Below are positions 54,439-63,779 of a stretch of 64,000 nt of DNA, piece after piece. The first letter of the stretch is position 1. Each line of letters starts with the position of its first letter. Source of the DNA: Promethearchaeota archaeon (GTDB lineage Archaea; Asgardarchaeota; Lokiarchaeia; Sigyniarchaeales; SOKP01); NCBI GenBank assembly GCA_016839705.1, contig JAEOTR010000046.1, positions 41,770-105,769 on the forward strand, written 5' to 3'. The position numbers and the translations under genes are program-made. The notes below the pieces were generated by a model. It was not told the DNA's origin, searched no databases, and saw only the letters and a list, made by a program, of their open reading frames with translations.

Positions 54439-55413
54439 TTAAATTTCAAAGATATTTCCGGTGTTATATATTGTCTCCTCTAAACCAAGATTAAGATGCC
54501 CCCCAGAAGCAGTTTCTACAGCAAAATTAATCCCTTCTAATACTCTTTTCATCATAAATTCTTGAGCTGTAAAACAATCTTCAAGTTGAGCCGTACTTTT
54601 TTCAGCATAACAGAGAGATATTGCGGGAACTAGTTCAGGAATAAAATCTTGGCTTATCATGATCTCTTCAGCATCAATCATAACTTCTTTGGCAATTGTG
54701 AAAGGATTATTGACATCCATTTGAGCAAACATTATTTTGCAAACAAAAAGCGATGCTTTGATTTCTTTCATAATGAATTTGATTCGATTTTTATCATCTA
54801 AAAACTTTTTAAAAGTTATAGCGTTTATAATATCTTCATTAGTAATAGTGTTTGAAGTATCCATTAGGTCACTAACTCTATCGGACATCCTCTTTGAAGA
54901 TAACATCAATTTAAGGTTCATCTTATTCTTTTTATAATAATCCTTATAGAAGGCGGAAAGAAACGTATGAGCTCCAAGAATCTGCTGGTCTTCACCAAGC
55001 TCTAAACTATATTTATTCTCTTTAAACTTATCCATAAAATGTTTGATTATTAAAAATTTCAATTTTAGTCTATGTAACGCAAAAAAAAGACACAACCTAG
55101 TTTTGGTATATGCATCAACATTCCCCATTCTAATCCTATCATGATGATCTCGCTCGTACATTACGATAGGTTTTAACTTACTCACAATTACTTCAATAAA
55201 ATATTCAATAATTCTCTCAAGGGGCTCACAATCGATTACTCGAAATTTCTCTATAAGAATATGACTTGATGGTTGGGCTTGTGGTAGCTCTTTAATTTCA
55301 TCATAATTATAATACTCAAGAAATAGAGATGTTAATGCCTCCATTTCTAAAACCGTCCGACAAGGAATAAAAACCTTGTTTAAATCATATAAGATTGTGC
55401 TATTTTCTGGCAT
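54439..55413 (-). CDS. Unrecognised soluble protein of ~324 residues
   Basis: A largely helical protein without signal peptide or membrane spans. Visible features are a charged YERDHHDRIRMGN segment with two adjacent His, a Lys-rich helix (KDYYKKNKMNLKLMLSSKRMSDR) and an acidic end with TASGGHLNLGLEETIYNTG. I know no family with this pattern. ATG at 55413 is preferred over TTG at 55419. It lies between the MFS gene and alba, all on the minus strand but with gaps above 100 bases, so it is probably its own transcript. Confidence 0.7.
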   Translation of the reverse strand: MPENSTILYDLNKVFIPCRTVLEMEALTSLFLEYYNYDEIKELPQAQPSSHILIEKFRVIDCEPLERIIEYFIEVIVSKLKPIVMYERDHHDRIRMGNVDAYTKTRLCLFFALHRLKLKFLIIKHFMDKFKENKYSLELGEDQQILGAHTFLSAFYKDYYKKNKMNLKLMLSSKRMSDRVSDLMDTSNTITNEDIINAITFKKFLDDKNRIKFIMKEIKASLFVCKIMFAQMDVNNPFTIAKEVMIDAEEIMISQDFIPELVPAISLCYAEKSTAQLEDCFTAQEFMMKRVLEGINFAVETASGGHLNLGLEETIYNTGNIFEI

Positions 55414-55624
55414 GTTCAAAAAACCTTTTGATCATAATTTAGAGCTAATAAATCAATAACCCTCTCTTTTTCAAATAATATTTTAGTTATCCTCAAAATT
55501 AAGCTTTATGATTGACTATTTATTGTTGATATATTTTAAAATAGAGAAAGAGTAATTAAATATCCTATATATCAATGCACACTGAGTAACTAAAAAAAAA
55601 ATTTTCAAAAAATTCGAGTTCTAT

Positions 55625-55915
55625 TTATTTCGGAGGTGAAACAACGATCTCCATTGAGCTTACATTATTTTCACGGCCTTCCTCGCCCTCAAGTTGCTCC
55701 GTAGAAATGCGAATCTCTTTATATTCCGCTCCTTTCAAAAAGCGATTTTTTAAAATCTCACAAATGTCAACGGCGTGAGAAATCGCTCTACCGCGAGCTT
55801 TTACAGTACAATCTTCTCCTTTATTCAAGATCATCATCACTGCCATTACATAATTCATCGTAGGACGACGTCCAACGAAAACTGCATTCTCTTGACCTTT
55901 CTCTTTTTTTCCCAT
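55625..55915 (-). CDS. albA: Alba chromatin / nucleic-acid-binding protein
   Basis: A 96-residue Alba protein that coats DNA or RNA as dimers. The family core is clear: NAVFVGRRPTMNYVMAVMMIL, then VKARGRAISHAVDICEILKNRF, and the C-terminal strand region EYKEIRISTEQL, ending with a beta pair SSMEIVVSPP. GRRPTMNYV replaces the Sulfolobus GKKPVMNYV; the regulatory Lys position is Arg. It is a single gene upstream of the unknown protein 54439-55413. Confidence 0.94.
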   Translation of the reverse strand: MGKKEKGQENAVFVGRRPTMNYVMAVMMILNKGEDCTVKARGRAISHAVDICEILKNRFLKGAEYKEIRISTEQLEGEEGRENNVSSMEIVVSPPK

Positions 55916-56358
55916 TTTCTATTTTCTCTGAATTGTTGTTTTTTTATTCTCTATGTTGATAGGTTATTTTATGTATTATGATTTAAATTCTTGTGGAATA
56001 CTTGGCTATTTGTGAGTATTTTGGTTCTCACATTATTTACTCAATCTCATAATAAGGAAATTTCAAAAGAGCATTCTGGTTCTTTTCCAAACCTTTCAAC
56101 AAATAATATAGGATGTGTTATCGATTGATATATATAAAATGAATTAATGATACTTATGGGAAATGTTGATCAATCTATTTCATGCTCTAATTTATCGAAG
56201 ATTATTTTAGGAGAAAATCTTAATTGAGAATTTAATGATTTTTTATTAACTTAACGCATCAATGAATTTATTTTTTTAAGAAACAATAAAAAAAAGGGAT
56301 AAAATAAAAAACTTATATTTTTAACCAGTTTGGGAAACTGGTTTATTTTTTTAATGGA
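55916..56358. other. Intergenic region between alba and actin
   Basis: About 440 AT-rich bases. It contains the actin 3' hairpin (56323-56343) and T/A tracts. I see no coding frame worth calling, no tRNA and no repeat. Confidence 0.6.
56323..56343 (-). terminator. Hairpin just after the actin stop codon
   Basis: On the minus strand AACCAGTTT-CCC-AAACTGGTT is a perfect 9-base stem with a 3-base loop. It begins 15 bases beyond the actin stop, and a T-rich stretch (GTTTTTTATTTTAT) follows ~10 bases further on. It may end transcription or protect the 3' end of the actin mRNA. Archaeal termination usually needs only T-tracts, so the role of the hairpin is open. Confidence 0.55.
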
Positions 56359-57504
56359 TTAGAAGCATCTGTGTATTACTTGAGGACCCATTTCCTTGTA
56401 CTCCCTTCTCGTGACCCACATGCGGTGAAATGTTTTTAGAGATGAGAGAATTGAGCCACCAATCCATACGGAATACATACGCTCTGGAGGTGCGATAATC
56501 TTTACATCAACGGATTCTGGAATCTGTTCTTTAATTTCCTTGGTTAAGCGTTCCTTAATACCAGGGAACATTGTAGAACCACCAGAAAGAACTATATTGC
56601 TATAAAGGTCTCTTCGAAGGTCAACATCGCATTCTGAAATAGCTCCAACGATAACATCATCTAAAGGCTCCAACTCTTTACCGATTACTGAAGGATTGAA
56701 GAAACATTCAGGTGCTAAAAATCTTTCAACACCAACATTAATAGTTTCACCATCAGGAAGCATATAGCTCTTTTCCATTCCAGCGACTTTCTTTGATAGC
56801 ATCATCTCTTTTTCTGGATCAATAGCTACATAACAGAGCTTTTCCTTAATATCTCTAACTATTTCTTTCTCTGCTGATGTGGTAAAAGAGTATCCTTTTT
56901 GCCTGAGAAGCCTCTGTAAATATGTTGTAATATCTCGCCCAGCAAGATCAATTCTTTGGATTGCATGACTTAAAGCAAATCCTTCGAAGATTGGTACGAC
57001 GTGAGAAACACCATCACCAATATCTATAACACACCCGGTAGTACGGCCAGAAGCGTATAAAGATAAAACTGCTTGCATGGCTACATAAAGAGCAGGTGTA
57101 TTAAATGTTTCAAACATGATTTCAGCCATTTTTTCTCGGTTTGGCCGTGGATTTAAAGGTGCTTCAGTTAAGAGTACTGGATGTTCGCTCGGATCAATAC
57201 GGAGGTCTGTGTAAAAGGTGTAATGCCAGATTTTCTCCATAGCGGTCCAATCTTCTATGATACCATGTTCAACAGGGAACATGAGTTTTAATACACCTTT
57301 AAGCTGCATGGCCTCTTCTCCGATATAGTATTCCCGTGTATAATGCTCGACATCAGTCATTATAGACTCATATTTGGGATAACCAATTAGAGTTGGGAAA
57401 ACGGAACGTGGTTGATCTTCTCCAGCAAAACCATTTTTAGAGATTCCCGTACCATTATCCACCACAAGGGCTTTGGCGTTTAAAAAGCTTTCTTCTTCTG
57501 CCAT
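56359..57504 (-). CDS. Lokiactin-type actin
   Basis: A 381-residue actin, the length of eukaryotic actin. The first phosphate loop is [21 protein letters not shown], the second [12 protein letters not shown], and the adenosine motif is [14 protein letters not shown]. The D-loop region [31 protein letters not shown] and [10 protein letters not shown] are all close to eukaryotic actin, and the protein ends HRCF, very like the eukaryotic HRKCF. It should polymerise with ATP in the cytoplasm. The window also encodes a gelsolin-like membrane protein. Flanking gaps of ~440 bases on both sides suggest a single, well-regulated transcript. Confidence 0.97.
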   Translation of the reverse strand: MAEEESFLNAKALVVDNGTGISKNGFAGEDQPRSVFPTLIGYPKYESIMTDVEHYTREYYIGEEAMQLKGVLKLMFPVEHGIIEDWTAMEKIWHYTFYTDLRIDPSEHPVLLTEAPLNPRPNREKMAEIMFETFNTPALYVAMQAVLSLYASGRTTGCVIDIGDGVSHVVPIFEGFALSHAIQRIDLAGRDITTYLQRLLRQKGYSFTTSAEKEIVRDIKEKLCYVAIDPEKEMMLSKKVAGMEKSYMLPDGETINVGVERFLAPECFFNPSVIGKELEPLDDVIVGAISECDVDLRRDLYSNIVLSGGSTMFPGIKERLTKEIKEQIPESVDVKIIAPPERMYSVWIGGSILSSLKTFHRMWVTRREYKEMGPQVIHRCF

Positions 57505-57955
57505 ATTTTATTATCAGCCTATATTTTTAATTTTAATTATTTTGGAATATATTTATTTTCAAATTACTTGTGGTAATTTTAGTTTTTATATTTTTATCAA
57601 AAAATTGTTTTTTTTGATTGTAAAATACAAAATTTAATAATCTAATAAATTATGTATTTATAAATTTTTTTAAACCAGAAAGAAAAAGTACACTATATTA
57701 GAGGGATTTATAAATAAAAATTGTAATAACGTAAAGAATTTGATTAGTAAGTAAGTCCATTACAATCTAAGCTTATTTGAGTAGTATCAAGATATTATAA
57801 CAAATTGTTGTAAAAATTTGTAGAAACTGATAAGAATTGTTATAAAAAACGTGATTTCCGACAATAATATCTTATACTAAAAAACTATAAAGTGCTATCA
57901 TTCACAATTCAGAATAAAAAAGTAGAAAAATAATTTTTGTTAATTGGGAATTGAA
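57505..57955. other. Divergent intergenic region between actin and the LRR gene
   Basis: About 450 bases of very AT-rich DNA with no open frame of note. It must hold the promoters of both the actin gene and the LRR protein. Short A/T runs such as AAATAAATATATT (on the minus strand upstream of actin) could act as TATA elements, but no single site stands out. Confidence 0.6.
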
Positions 57956-59398
57956 ATGGAATTCGATCCTGATTTAATTAAGGAAAATTTAGCTGAAATT
58001 GGAAAAAAAGAAGGTTTAATCCTTCTGAAAGAACTTATTGAAAATTCAATAGATCCTAATTTGCGGAGGAGGGCGTTGGAGAATTATGGAGAGCTTGAGG
58101 ATGGAAAGAATTTCAATTTTTTTGAAAATATTTTTTTCTCTGATGAAGATTTACGTATGAGATTAATTGCAGGAGAAGTATTAATTAACCAATACTCATC
58201 TGATAAAAAACTTATTCCTCTCTTAGAGTATACTTTAAAGAAGATGAGCAACATTAAACAAAAGATCTTTTCTTTAAGATCCCTAAGCTCTCAAGACAGT
58301 ATTAAAACTCGTAAAATTGTAATTGATTATTTAAAGTCCTTGATTAAAGCCAAATTTAAGGATAAAATGAAGAATCTTCTAGAAGAAATTCTTAATTTTG
58401 ACTATAAAACTAGTATTCCAGAATCGGCAATAGAAATCTGTATTAATTTAATTTTAAATGATTACTATGTAAGAGTTTGTGGATACTTATCGTCTCTACG
58501 CAAAGGTAAAATTATTTCATTAGATTGTCAAAGTTTGAATATAGAAAGTATTGGTGATATCATTGGAATAAAGAATCTTAAAGATTTGGAACACCTGAAT
58601 ATCCAGAGAACTAGGATCAACAATATTGATAATCTCCAACACTTTAAAAAACTAAAATATCTGAATTTATCATATAATAAATTAGAAAAAATTGAAAATT
58701 TGGAGAGTTTAGTTGGTTTAGAAGAATTAAATTTATCTCATAATAAAATTCGTAGGATTGAGAATTTAAAGTCGCTCAAAAGATTAAGAAAGTTATCGCT
58801 GAATAACAATTTAATTACAGAAATTGAAAACCTTAACTTTTTAACTAATTTAGAAGAGTTAAATTTAATTCATAATAATGTCTCGGAAATTAAGAATCTA
58901 GAGAAGCTAGAAAAACTTAAAAGGTTAAATATCTCCTCTAATCGAATAGAGGCATTAGGAGGGCTCACTAATTTAAAAAATTTGATATGGCTATCTATAA
59001 ATGATAATAAAATTTCTCACATTGAAGGATTATCATCTCTTGATAACTTGCGATTATTATATATATCGAATAACTTAATCGAGAAAATTGAAGGACTTGA
59101 CAATTTGTTTAATATAAGGAAATTAGAGCTCTCTAGCAATAAAATTTCTAATTTAGAAGGCTTACAAAACTTGGTAAATATACAGGAATTATATTTAGAT
59201 GATAATGATATTGAGAAATTAGAAGGTTTGGATTATTTAAGTAAGTTAATTATTTTACACATAGGGAGAAATAAAATATCTAAATTTAGGATCGAAGATA
59301 TTAAACCCCTAACTAACTTGAATTTTCTATTTCTGAATGAAAATCCTTTAGATCAGGAAAGTTGGGAGCACTATAAGAAAAAGTTTAGATTCCCTTGA
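57956..59398 (+). CDS. HEAT-like + SDS22-type leucine-rich repeat protein
   Basis: About 480 residues. The first ~165 are helical, with pairs resembling HEAT repeats (GLILLKELIENSIDPNLRRRAL, DEDLRMRLIAGEVLINQ). From ~200 to the end there are about eleven repeats of 22 residues, each of the SDS22 form L-x-x-L-x-x-L-x-L-S-x-N-x-I-x-x-I-E-x-L, followed by a C-terminal cap with NENPLDQ. Such repeats bind proteins. In eukaryotes SDS22 binds PP1, and a PPP phosphatase lies at the window start, though 58 kb away. ATG at 57956 is chosen over TTG at 57944. Confidence 0.88.
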   Translation: MEFDPDLIKENLAEIGKKEGLILLKELIENSIDPNLRRRALENYGELEDGKNFNFFENIFFSDEDLRMRLIAGEVLINQYSSDKKLIPLLEYTLKKMSNIKQKIFSLRSLSSQDSIKTRKIVIDYLKSLIKAKFKDKMKNLLEEILNFDYKTSIPESAIEICINLILNDYYVRVCGYLSSLRKGKIISLDCQSLNIESIGDIIGIKNLKDLEHLNIQRTRINNIDNLQHFKKLKYLNLSYNKLEKIENLESLVGLEELNLSHNKIRRIENLKSLKRLRKLSLNNNLITEIENLNFLTNLEELNLIHNNVSEIKNLEKLEKLKRLNISSNRIEALGGLTNLKNLIWLSINDNKISHIEGLSSLDNLRLLYISNNLIEKIEGLDNLFNIRKLELSSNKISNLEGLQNLVNIQELYLDDNDIEKLEGLDYLSKLIILHIGRNKISKFRIEDIKPLTNLNFLFLNENPLDQESWEHYKKKFRFP

Positions 59399-59491
59399 AT
59401 TCGAAGAGGTCCTCTTTAAACTGAGTTGTAAAAGATTAATTTTTATAACTTTTAAGATAATTATTATCTATCAAGCTTTTTTGTGATATTA

Positions 59492-60322
59492 ATGATTCAA
59501 GAAGAAAATGATACACTTTTTCAACCACGTCTAATAAAGGAAGATGATTTATATGGGAAAGAAGGATATATATTAAATCTTATGAGGCCAAACGTTTATC
59601 AATTTCATTCCTATGGGTCAGGGTCTCATGTTTATCTTATTATTGGTGAAAATCTTAATGTTTTAATTGATACAGGCGTAATTACCAAATTTAATAGTTT
59701 AAATTATCTTCTTACAACAGAAATAGGTATAAAAATCGAAGATATAAATCTAGTAATCAATACCCATGAGCATTTTGATCATATAAGTGCAAATGCTTAT
59801 TTTCACTGCCCTATTGCTGCACATCGTTGGGCTGCAACAAAAATACAACATACCGATGAATTGATTACGAAGGGGAGAAAGAGAGGAGTGGATTTATCCA
59901 ATTTGAAAATTAATATCTGGCTCGAGGATAGAAATATCATAGATATTGGTAATACTATTTTGAAAATAATTGAAACTCCCGGTCATACTTCGGGTAGTAT
60001 TTGTATCTATGAACCTTTCCAGCAATATATGTTTACGGGAGATACATTATTTAAAGGTGCAACAACAAATATTTATGAATCGGGGTCGATTTCAGAATAT
60101 ATTAATTCATTACAATTCTTATACACTTTAAGAATTAACAGCTTTTTCCCTAGTCATGGAAAATTTGTTTTAGGGGAAGAAAATGTGAAAAATGAAATTC
60201 ATTCATCTATAAAAAATGCTGAAATTGAATTAGAAACTTATATTTATAGATTGAAATCCAAACCCCCAGAAGAGGGAAAGCCGCCTCCATCGTTGTATAA
60301 ACGAGATCAAGAGGATTTATAG
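59492..60322 (+). CDS. Metallo-beta-lactamase-fold hydrolase
   Basis: A 276-residue di-metal hydrolase. The metal motif is NTHEHFDHISANAYF (HxHxDH form with Glu in the third position), with further ligands in ETPGHTSG, FTGDTLFKG and PSHGKF. This set matches glyoxalase II-like and related hydrolases with unknown substrates. The C-terminal helix region ends with a proline-rich PPEEGKPPPS. ATG at 59492 is preferred to GTG at 59483. It is a lone gene between the LRR protein and a convergent small GTPase. Confidence 0.9.
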   Translation: MIQEENDTLFQPRLIKEDDLYGKEGYILNLMRPNVYQFHSYGSGSHVYLIIGENLNVLIDTGVITKFNSLNYLLTTEIGIKIEDINLVINTHEHFDHISANAYFHCPIAAHRWAATKIQHTDELITKGRKRGVDLSNLKINIWLEDRNIIDIGNTILKIIETPGHTSGSICIYEPFQQYMFTGDTLFKGATTNIYESGSISEYINSLQFLYTLRINSFFPSHGKFVLGEENVKNEIHSSIKNAEIELETYIYRLKSKPPEEGKPPPSLYKRDQEDL

Positions 60323-60330
60323 TATTAGGT

Positions 60331-60936
60331 TTAGAGCACAACATCAAGTCCAATATTTTCTCCGCAGAAGTTACAAATTTTCAATTTCTTTGAAAAGAGT
60401 TGACCACAATGTTTGCATACTTGCAAATCTCTCTCGATTATTGCTTTAACTACGTTTAAAAAAGCTTCCTCTACATTTTCTCCCGTTTTCGAAGATGTGC
60501 CTACGGGTTCCCCATAGCATTTAAATTTTTCACTTATTTTAAGAGCATCGGCTTTAGATATCTCCCGATTCTCTTTTAAATCGATTTTTGTACCGATAAT
60601 TATCTTAATTATATCTTTGGAATTTTCATCAATGATTTTAACCCAGTTTCTAATATCTTCTAAAGTTGATTTATCTGTAGTATCATATAATAATAAAGCT
60701 GCTGAAGCCCCTTTCACATAAGCCGGAAGGAGGATACGATATTTTTCTTCACCACCAAAATCCCAAATGCTTAACTCAATCTTGAAATTTTCTTTAAAAT
60801 TGACCTCTTTTCTTTTGAAAGCGACACCGATGGTTCCTTGTGTGGTTTCACTAAACGAATTATCACAATAACGAGTAATAAGAGAACTTTTCCCTACGTC
60901 TTTAGCGCCTGCTACGACAATCTTGTATTTTAACAT
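60331..60936 (-). CDS. Rab-like small GTPase with C-terminal zinc ribbon
   Basis: A 201-residue small GTPase. P-loop GAKDVGKSS starts at residue 10, switch I Thr is in GTIGV, and the DxxG motif is WDFGGEE with Glu63 where Rab has the catalytic Gln. The NKxD position reads TKID (116-119), and SSKTG is intact. Where eukaryotic Rabs carry lipid-anchoring cysteines, this protein ends with a four-cysteine zinc knuckle pair: CKHC (174-177) and CNFC (188-191). That should give protein or nucleic-acid binding instead of membrane anchoring. ATG at 60936 is used. Confidence 0.9.
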   Translation of the reverse strand: MLKYKIVVAGAKDVGKSSLITRYCDNSFSETTQGTIGVAFKRKEVNFKENFKIELSIWDFGGEEKYRILLPAYVKGASAALLLYDTTDKSTLEDIRNWVKIIDENSKDIIKIIIGTKIDLKENREISKADALKISEKFKCYGEPVGTSSKTGENVEEAFLNVVKAIIERDLQVCKHCGQLFSKKLKICNFCGENIGLDVVL

Positions 60937-61057
60937 CAAAAAGTAAAATTTCTTTAATAAGCTTATTAAGTAAAAAGTAAATTAGAATCTTATTAATAGG
61001 TTTTCATGCAGAGATTGCATTTATTTTGAAGATTATAAAATGATTGAAAATTTTAGA

Positions 61058-61624
61058 TTATTCATTTTTATTTAAGTAATCATCTATCCAGAGCTCCATA
61101 AGAACCTCGTCATAATATTGTGAATCCATATAAAACTGTTTTTTTCTCACACCGATTGTTTCAAAACCTACTTTCTCATAGAGATTTAAAGCTCTTTCAT
61201 TAGTTGAAAAGCAGCTTAAAATTATTTTTTCTTTATTATTCAATATTTTTGATTCTCGAATCGCAAGATCAATTAAGTTGAATCCAATACCTAAATCGCG
61301 ATATTCTTTTTTTACAATAATTCCTAAAGTTCCTACATGTAACGCCGCATCCCAATTTGAATTGGAAATTTCACATTGTCCAATAATGTTATGAGGAATT
61401 TTATTATTTTGATTTTCTGCTATAACACAGACTTCTTTTTCCTTTTTAATATTATGGTACCAAGAATCTTTTTCTAGTTGAGATCTAACAGGAAAAAAGA
61501 TAGGTATATAAATTCCTTCATCTACAACCTCATTGAAGTTATTCCAGACACCTTCAACATCTGATTTACTTAGATGCCTAAGAGTGATCTCTTCACCTGT
61601 TTTCAACTCTAAAATCCTCTTCAT
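61058..61624 (-). CDS. GNAT-family N-acetyltransferase
   Basis: A 188-residue acetyltransferase that moves acetyl from acetyl-CoA to an amine. It begins EEITLRHLSKSDVEGVWNNF. The acetyl-CoA loop is VKKEYRDLGIGFNLIDLAI, with the R-x-x-G-x-G core, followed by FSTNERALNLYEKVGFETIGVRKK. This matches the RimJ/RimI-like and PA4866-like groups; the substrate is unknown. It is divergent from the winged-helix gene at 61669 with only 44 bases between starts, so the promoters overlap and may be co-regulated. Confidence 0.9.
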   Translation of the reverse strand: MKRILELKTGEEITLRHLSKSDVEGVWNNFNEVVDEGIYIPIFFPVRSQLEKDSWYHNIKKEKEVCVIAENQNNKIPHNIIGQCEISNSNWDAALHVGTLGIIVKKEYRDLGIGFNLIDLAIRESKILNNKEKIILSCFSTNERALNLYEKVGFETIGVRKKQFYMDSQYYDEVLMELWIDDYLNKNE

Positions 61625-61668
61625 TAGGTAAATATAAATTTTTATAATTTTAATCTTATGGTAATATT

Positions 61669-62100
61669 ATGGAAAAAAAAAATGAAGAGCCTTCAAAAGA
61701 AGAAGAAGATAATGATATACCAACACATCACAAAAAACCTGTTGCGAAGGATTTAGTCACTTTAAAACATGTAGAAACAAAAAAACAAGAAATAAGCCCA
61801 GAAACTCGTAGTCTTGCACAAACATTAAAAGAAAGTTATATTGAACACGATCAGTTTGAACGACTTTCAAATGATGAAATCACTATCCTTGAAACGTTTA
61901 TGGGGAAAAGATTGTTTTTAGAGAGAATTGCGATAATTGCTAACCAGTCTAGGGTACCCTTAGGGATACCTGGTTTTAAGAAAGCAGAATTAGAAAAGAT
62001 TCTTGAAGACTTAATTTCGAAAGGATATATTCAAGCTGAACTTGTTGGGGCTAAAAATGTGTATTTCCTTACGGAACGGGGAAAGTATCGTGTTCAATAA
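61669..62100 (+). CDS. Winged-helix protein with acidic/basic disordered N-terminus
   Basis: A 143-residue protein. Residues 1-55 are charged and probably unfolded (KKNEEPSKEEEDND). Residues 60-143 look like a winged helix: LSNDEITILETFMGKRLFLERIAIIANQ, GFKKAELEKILEDLISKGYIQAE, and a wing strand KNVYFLTERGKYRV. I do not know the family. A DNA- or protein-binding role is likely. It shares a short divergent promoter region with the acetyltransferase gene. Confidence 0.7.
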   Translation: MEKKNEEPSKEEEDNDIPTHHKKPVAKDLVTLKHVETKKQEISPETRSLAQTLKESYIEHDQFERLSNDEITILETFMGKRLFLERIAIIANQSRVPLGIPGFKKAELEKILEDLISKGYIQAELVGAKNVYFLTERGKYRVQ

Positions 62101-62190
62101 TCTATCAAATAGTGATCCTTTTTTGGTATAATTTATCATCAGTTAAAGCTTATTAAATTTGATTAGTTTCAAATTTCTGAGGAAGATAAA

Positions 62191-63267
62191 TTGGTTGAAT
62201 TTATTGATATACTAAATTTAGTTATTCTTTCAATATCTTTAATTTTAATAATAGTTGCAGTCATTCTCTTAATCCTTAATTTTCTTGCGAATAAACATAT
62301 TCATATGCTTTATTTAATGATAGCATGGATTTCCTTATTGATTAATAATATCTTCTATATGATTTCTTATGTTTTTTTATATTCAAACACTTTAGCGTTT
62401 ATTGATAACTTTTTTGCTATATTTGGTTCGCTTTTTATAGTAATCTTTGGGGAATCTATTTCAAGAAAAACGCCAAGTATTAAAAAATTAATCTGGTTTT
62501 CGATTTTTATCGGATTGTATTCTTATAGTTCATTTCTTAACTATATTATTTATCCTCTGGCTTCAATTCCAGAAAATATCGTCGCTCTTAATACAACTAT
62601 TCAAGTTTATAGTTTTTTAATTTTAATGTTAACAGGGAGTTTTTTAATGCCTTTTTATTTATTTAAAATTTATAGATTTGCTCCCAGAAAACTGAAAAAT
62701 GATACATTCATATCATTTATTGGGGGAATTGTTTTTGGTATAATCGCACCGATATTGCTTATTAGCTTACGGGAAGCAAGTACTTTATTCATTCTATCCA
62801 GCTCAGTCGGGATGTTAATAATAGTTTCAGCAATTTTTATTAAAAATCCAAAATTAGCGTTTATTTTACCTTTCAAAGTTATGAGATTAAGTGTGATTTA
62901 TTCAGATCGTGGTACTCTGTTATTCTCCCATAATTGGAAATCTGGGAGAGAAATAAAAGGTGATGATCTTTTTTCTGCGATGTTTCAAGGAATTATTATG
63001 ATCTTAAGAGAATCCTTAGGAAAAGGAGATCTGCAAGAAATAAATTTGGAGAAAGCTATCGTTATAGCTCACAAAAGTACGCAATTTCCTCTTGTCTATA
63101 TTTTAATTGCTACAAGTACTTCCAAATCTCTAAAAAATGGTTTGAATATGTTTGTCAAACGTTTTGAAACGAAATTTAATCATGAAATAGATAAAGCTAT
63201 CATTTCCGGTCGAGTTTTACCTGCATCTGAGATTATATCAGATACTTTTTCTTTTTTACCTGATTGA
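62191..63267 (+). CDS. Seven-span membrane protein with C-terminal longin/Roadblock-like domain
   Basis: A 358-residue protein. Seven hydrophobic segments lie at about residues 10-32, 38-65, 68-90, 97-117, 131-156, 171-191 and 197-216. Residues 230-345 form a small alpha/beta domain (LSVIYSDRGTLLFSHNW, a helix, KAIVIAHKSTQFPLVYILIA and a final helix) with the same order as the C-terminal domain of the TPR protein at 49007. The layout is a membrane sensor with a cytoplasmic longin-like output. TTG at 62191 is used as start because GAGGA at 62179-62183 gives ideal spacing. A link to small GTPases is inference. Confidence 0.75.
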   Translation: MVEFIDILNLVILSISLILIIVAVILLILNFLANKHIHMLYLMIAWISLLINNIFYMISYVFLYSNTLAFIDNFFAIFGSLFIVIFGESISRKTPSIKKLIWFSIFIGLYSYSSFLNYIIYPLASIPENIVALNTTIQVYSFLILMLTGSFLMPFYLFKIYRFAPRKLKNDTFISFIGGIVFGIIAPILLISLREASTLFILSSSVGMLIIVSAIFIKNPKLAFILPFKVMRLSVIYSDRGTLLFSHNWKSGREIKGDDLFSAMFQGIIMILRESLGKGDLQEINLEKAIVIAHKSTQFPLVYILIATSTSKSLKNGLNMFVKRFETKFNHEIDKAIISGRVLPASEIISDTFSFLPD

Positions 63268-63388
63268 TCTACTAAAAGAATTTACATTCTGACAATATTG
63301 ATTAAATTCTAAATTTAATAATAATAATAATATTTACGATACCTTGAAGCTGAAGAGCTTAGAGATTCAAAAAAAAGTGGTAGTAATA

Positions 63389-63691
63389 TTACTCTTTTTT
63401 TAGGATTAGTCTGTGTATAGGGATATCTTGAAATTCGCCACTCGGATTGTCTCTTCTAATAGTTAATGGCAGGATTCCCGCTCTCAATTCCAGCATCGCT
63501 AGTTTGATGGGGTCTATTATCTCTGTAGGTTTCTCGATTAACAAAGGTGCACCAAAACTCAATTGTAACGCACGAGCTCCCACGATCCTTGCCTTCTCGT
63601 ATCTTGTCAAAAAGATCGGTCCAATTTTAACATACTCTCTGACTTTTTTATAGAGTTCACGTAATTCTCGAGATTCTAAAAAACTAGACAC
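63389..63691 (-). CDS. rpoK: DNA-directed RNA polymerase subunit K (Rpb6/omega homologue)
   Basis: A 100-residue subunit that helps assemble RNA polymerase. The core LTRYEKARIVGARALQLSFGAP is the signature of RpoK/Rpb6/omega, followed by DPIKLAMLELRAGILPLTIRR. The ~25-residue N-terminal extension is a little longer than in most archaea. The start is GTG at 63691. The tRNA-Val gene lies 88 bases upstream on the same strand and might share a promoter region. Confidence 0.95.
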   Translation of the reverse strand: MSSFLESRELRELYKKVREYVKIGPIFLTRYEKARIVGARALQLSFGAPLLIEKPTEIIDPIKLAMLELRAGILPLTIRRDNPSGEFQDIPIHRLILKKE

Positions 63692-63779
63692 GGTTCAAAA
63701 AACCAAGAAGTAAGTAATTAGATTTTAAAAATGTATTATATCATATAACTTTTTCGAATTTTCTAATGTATGAAGTGAA

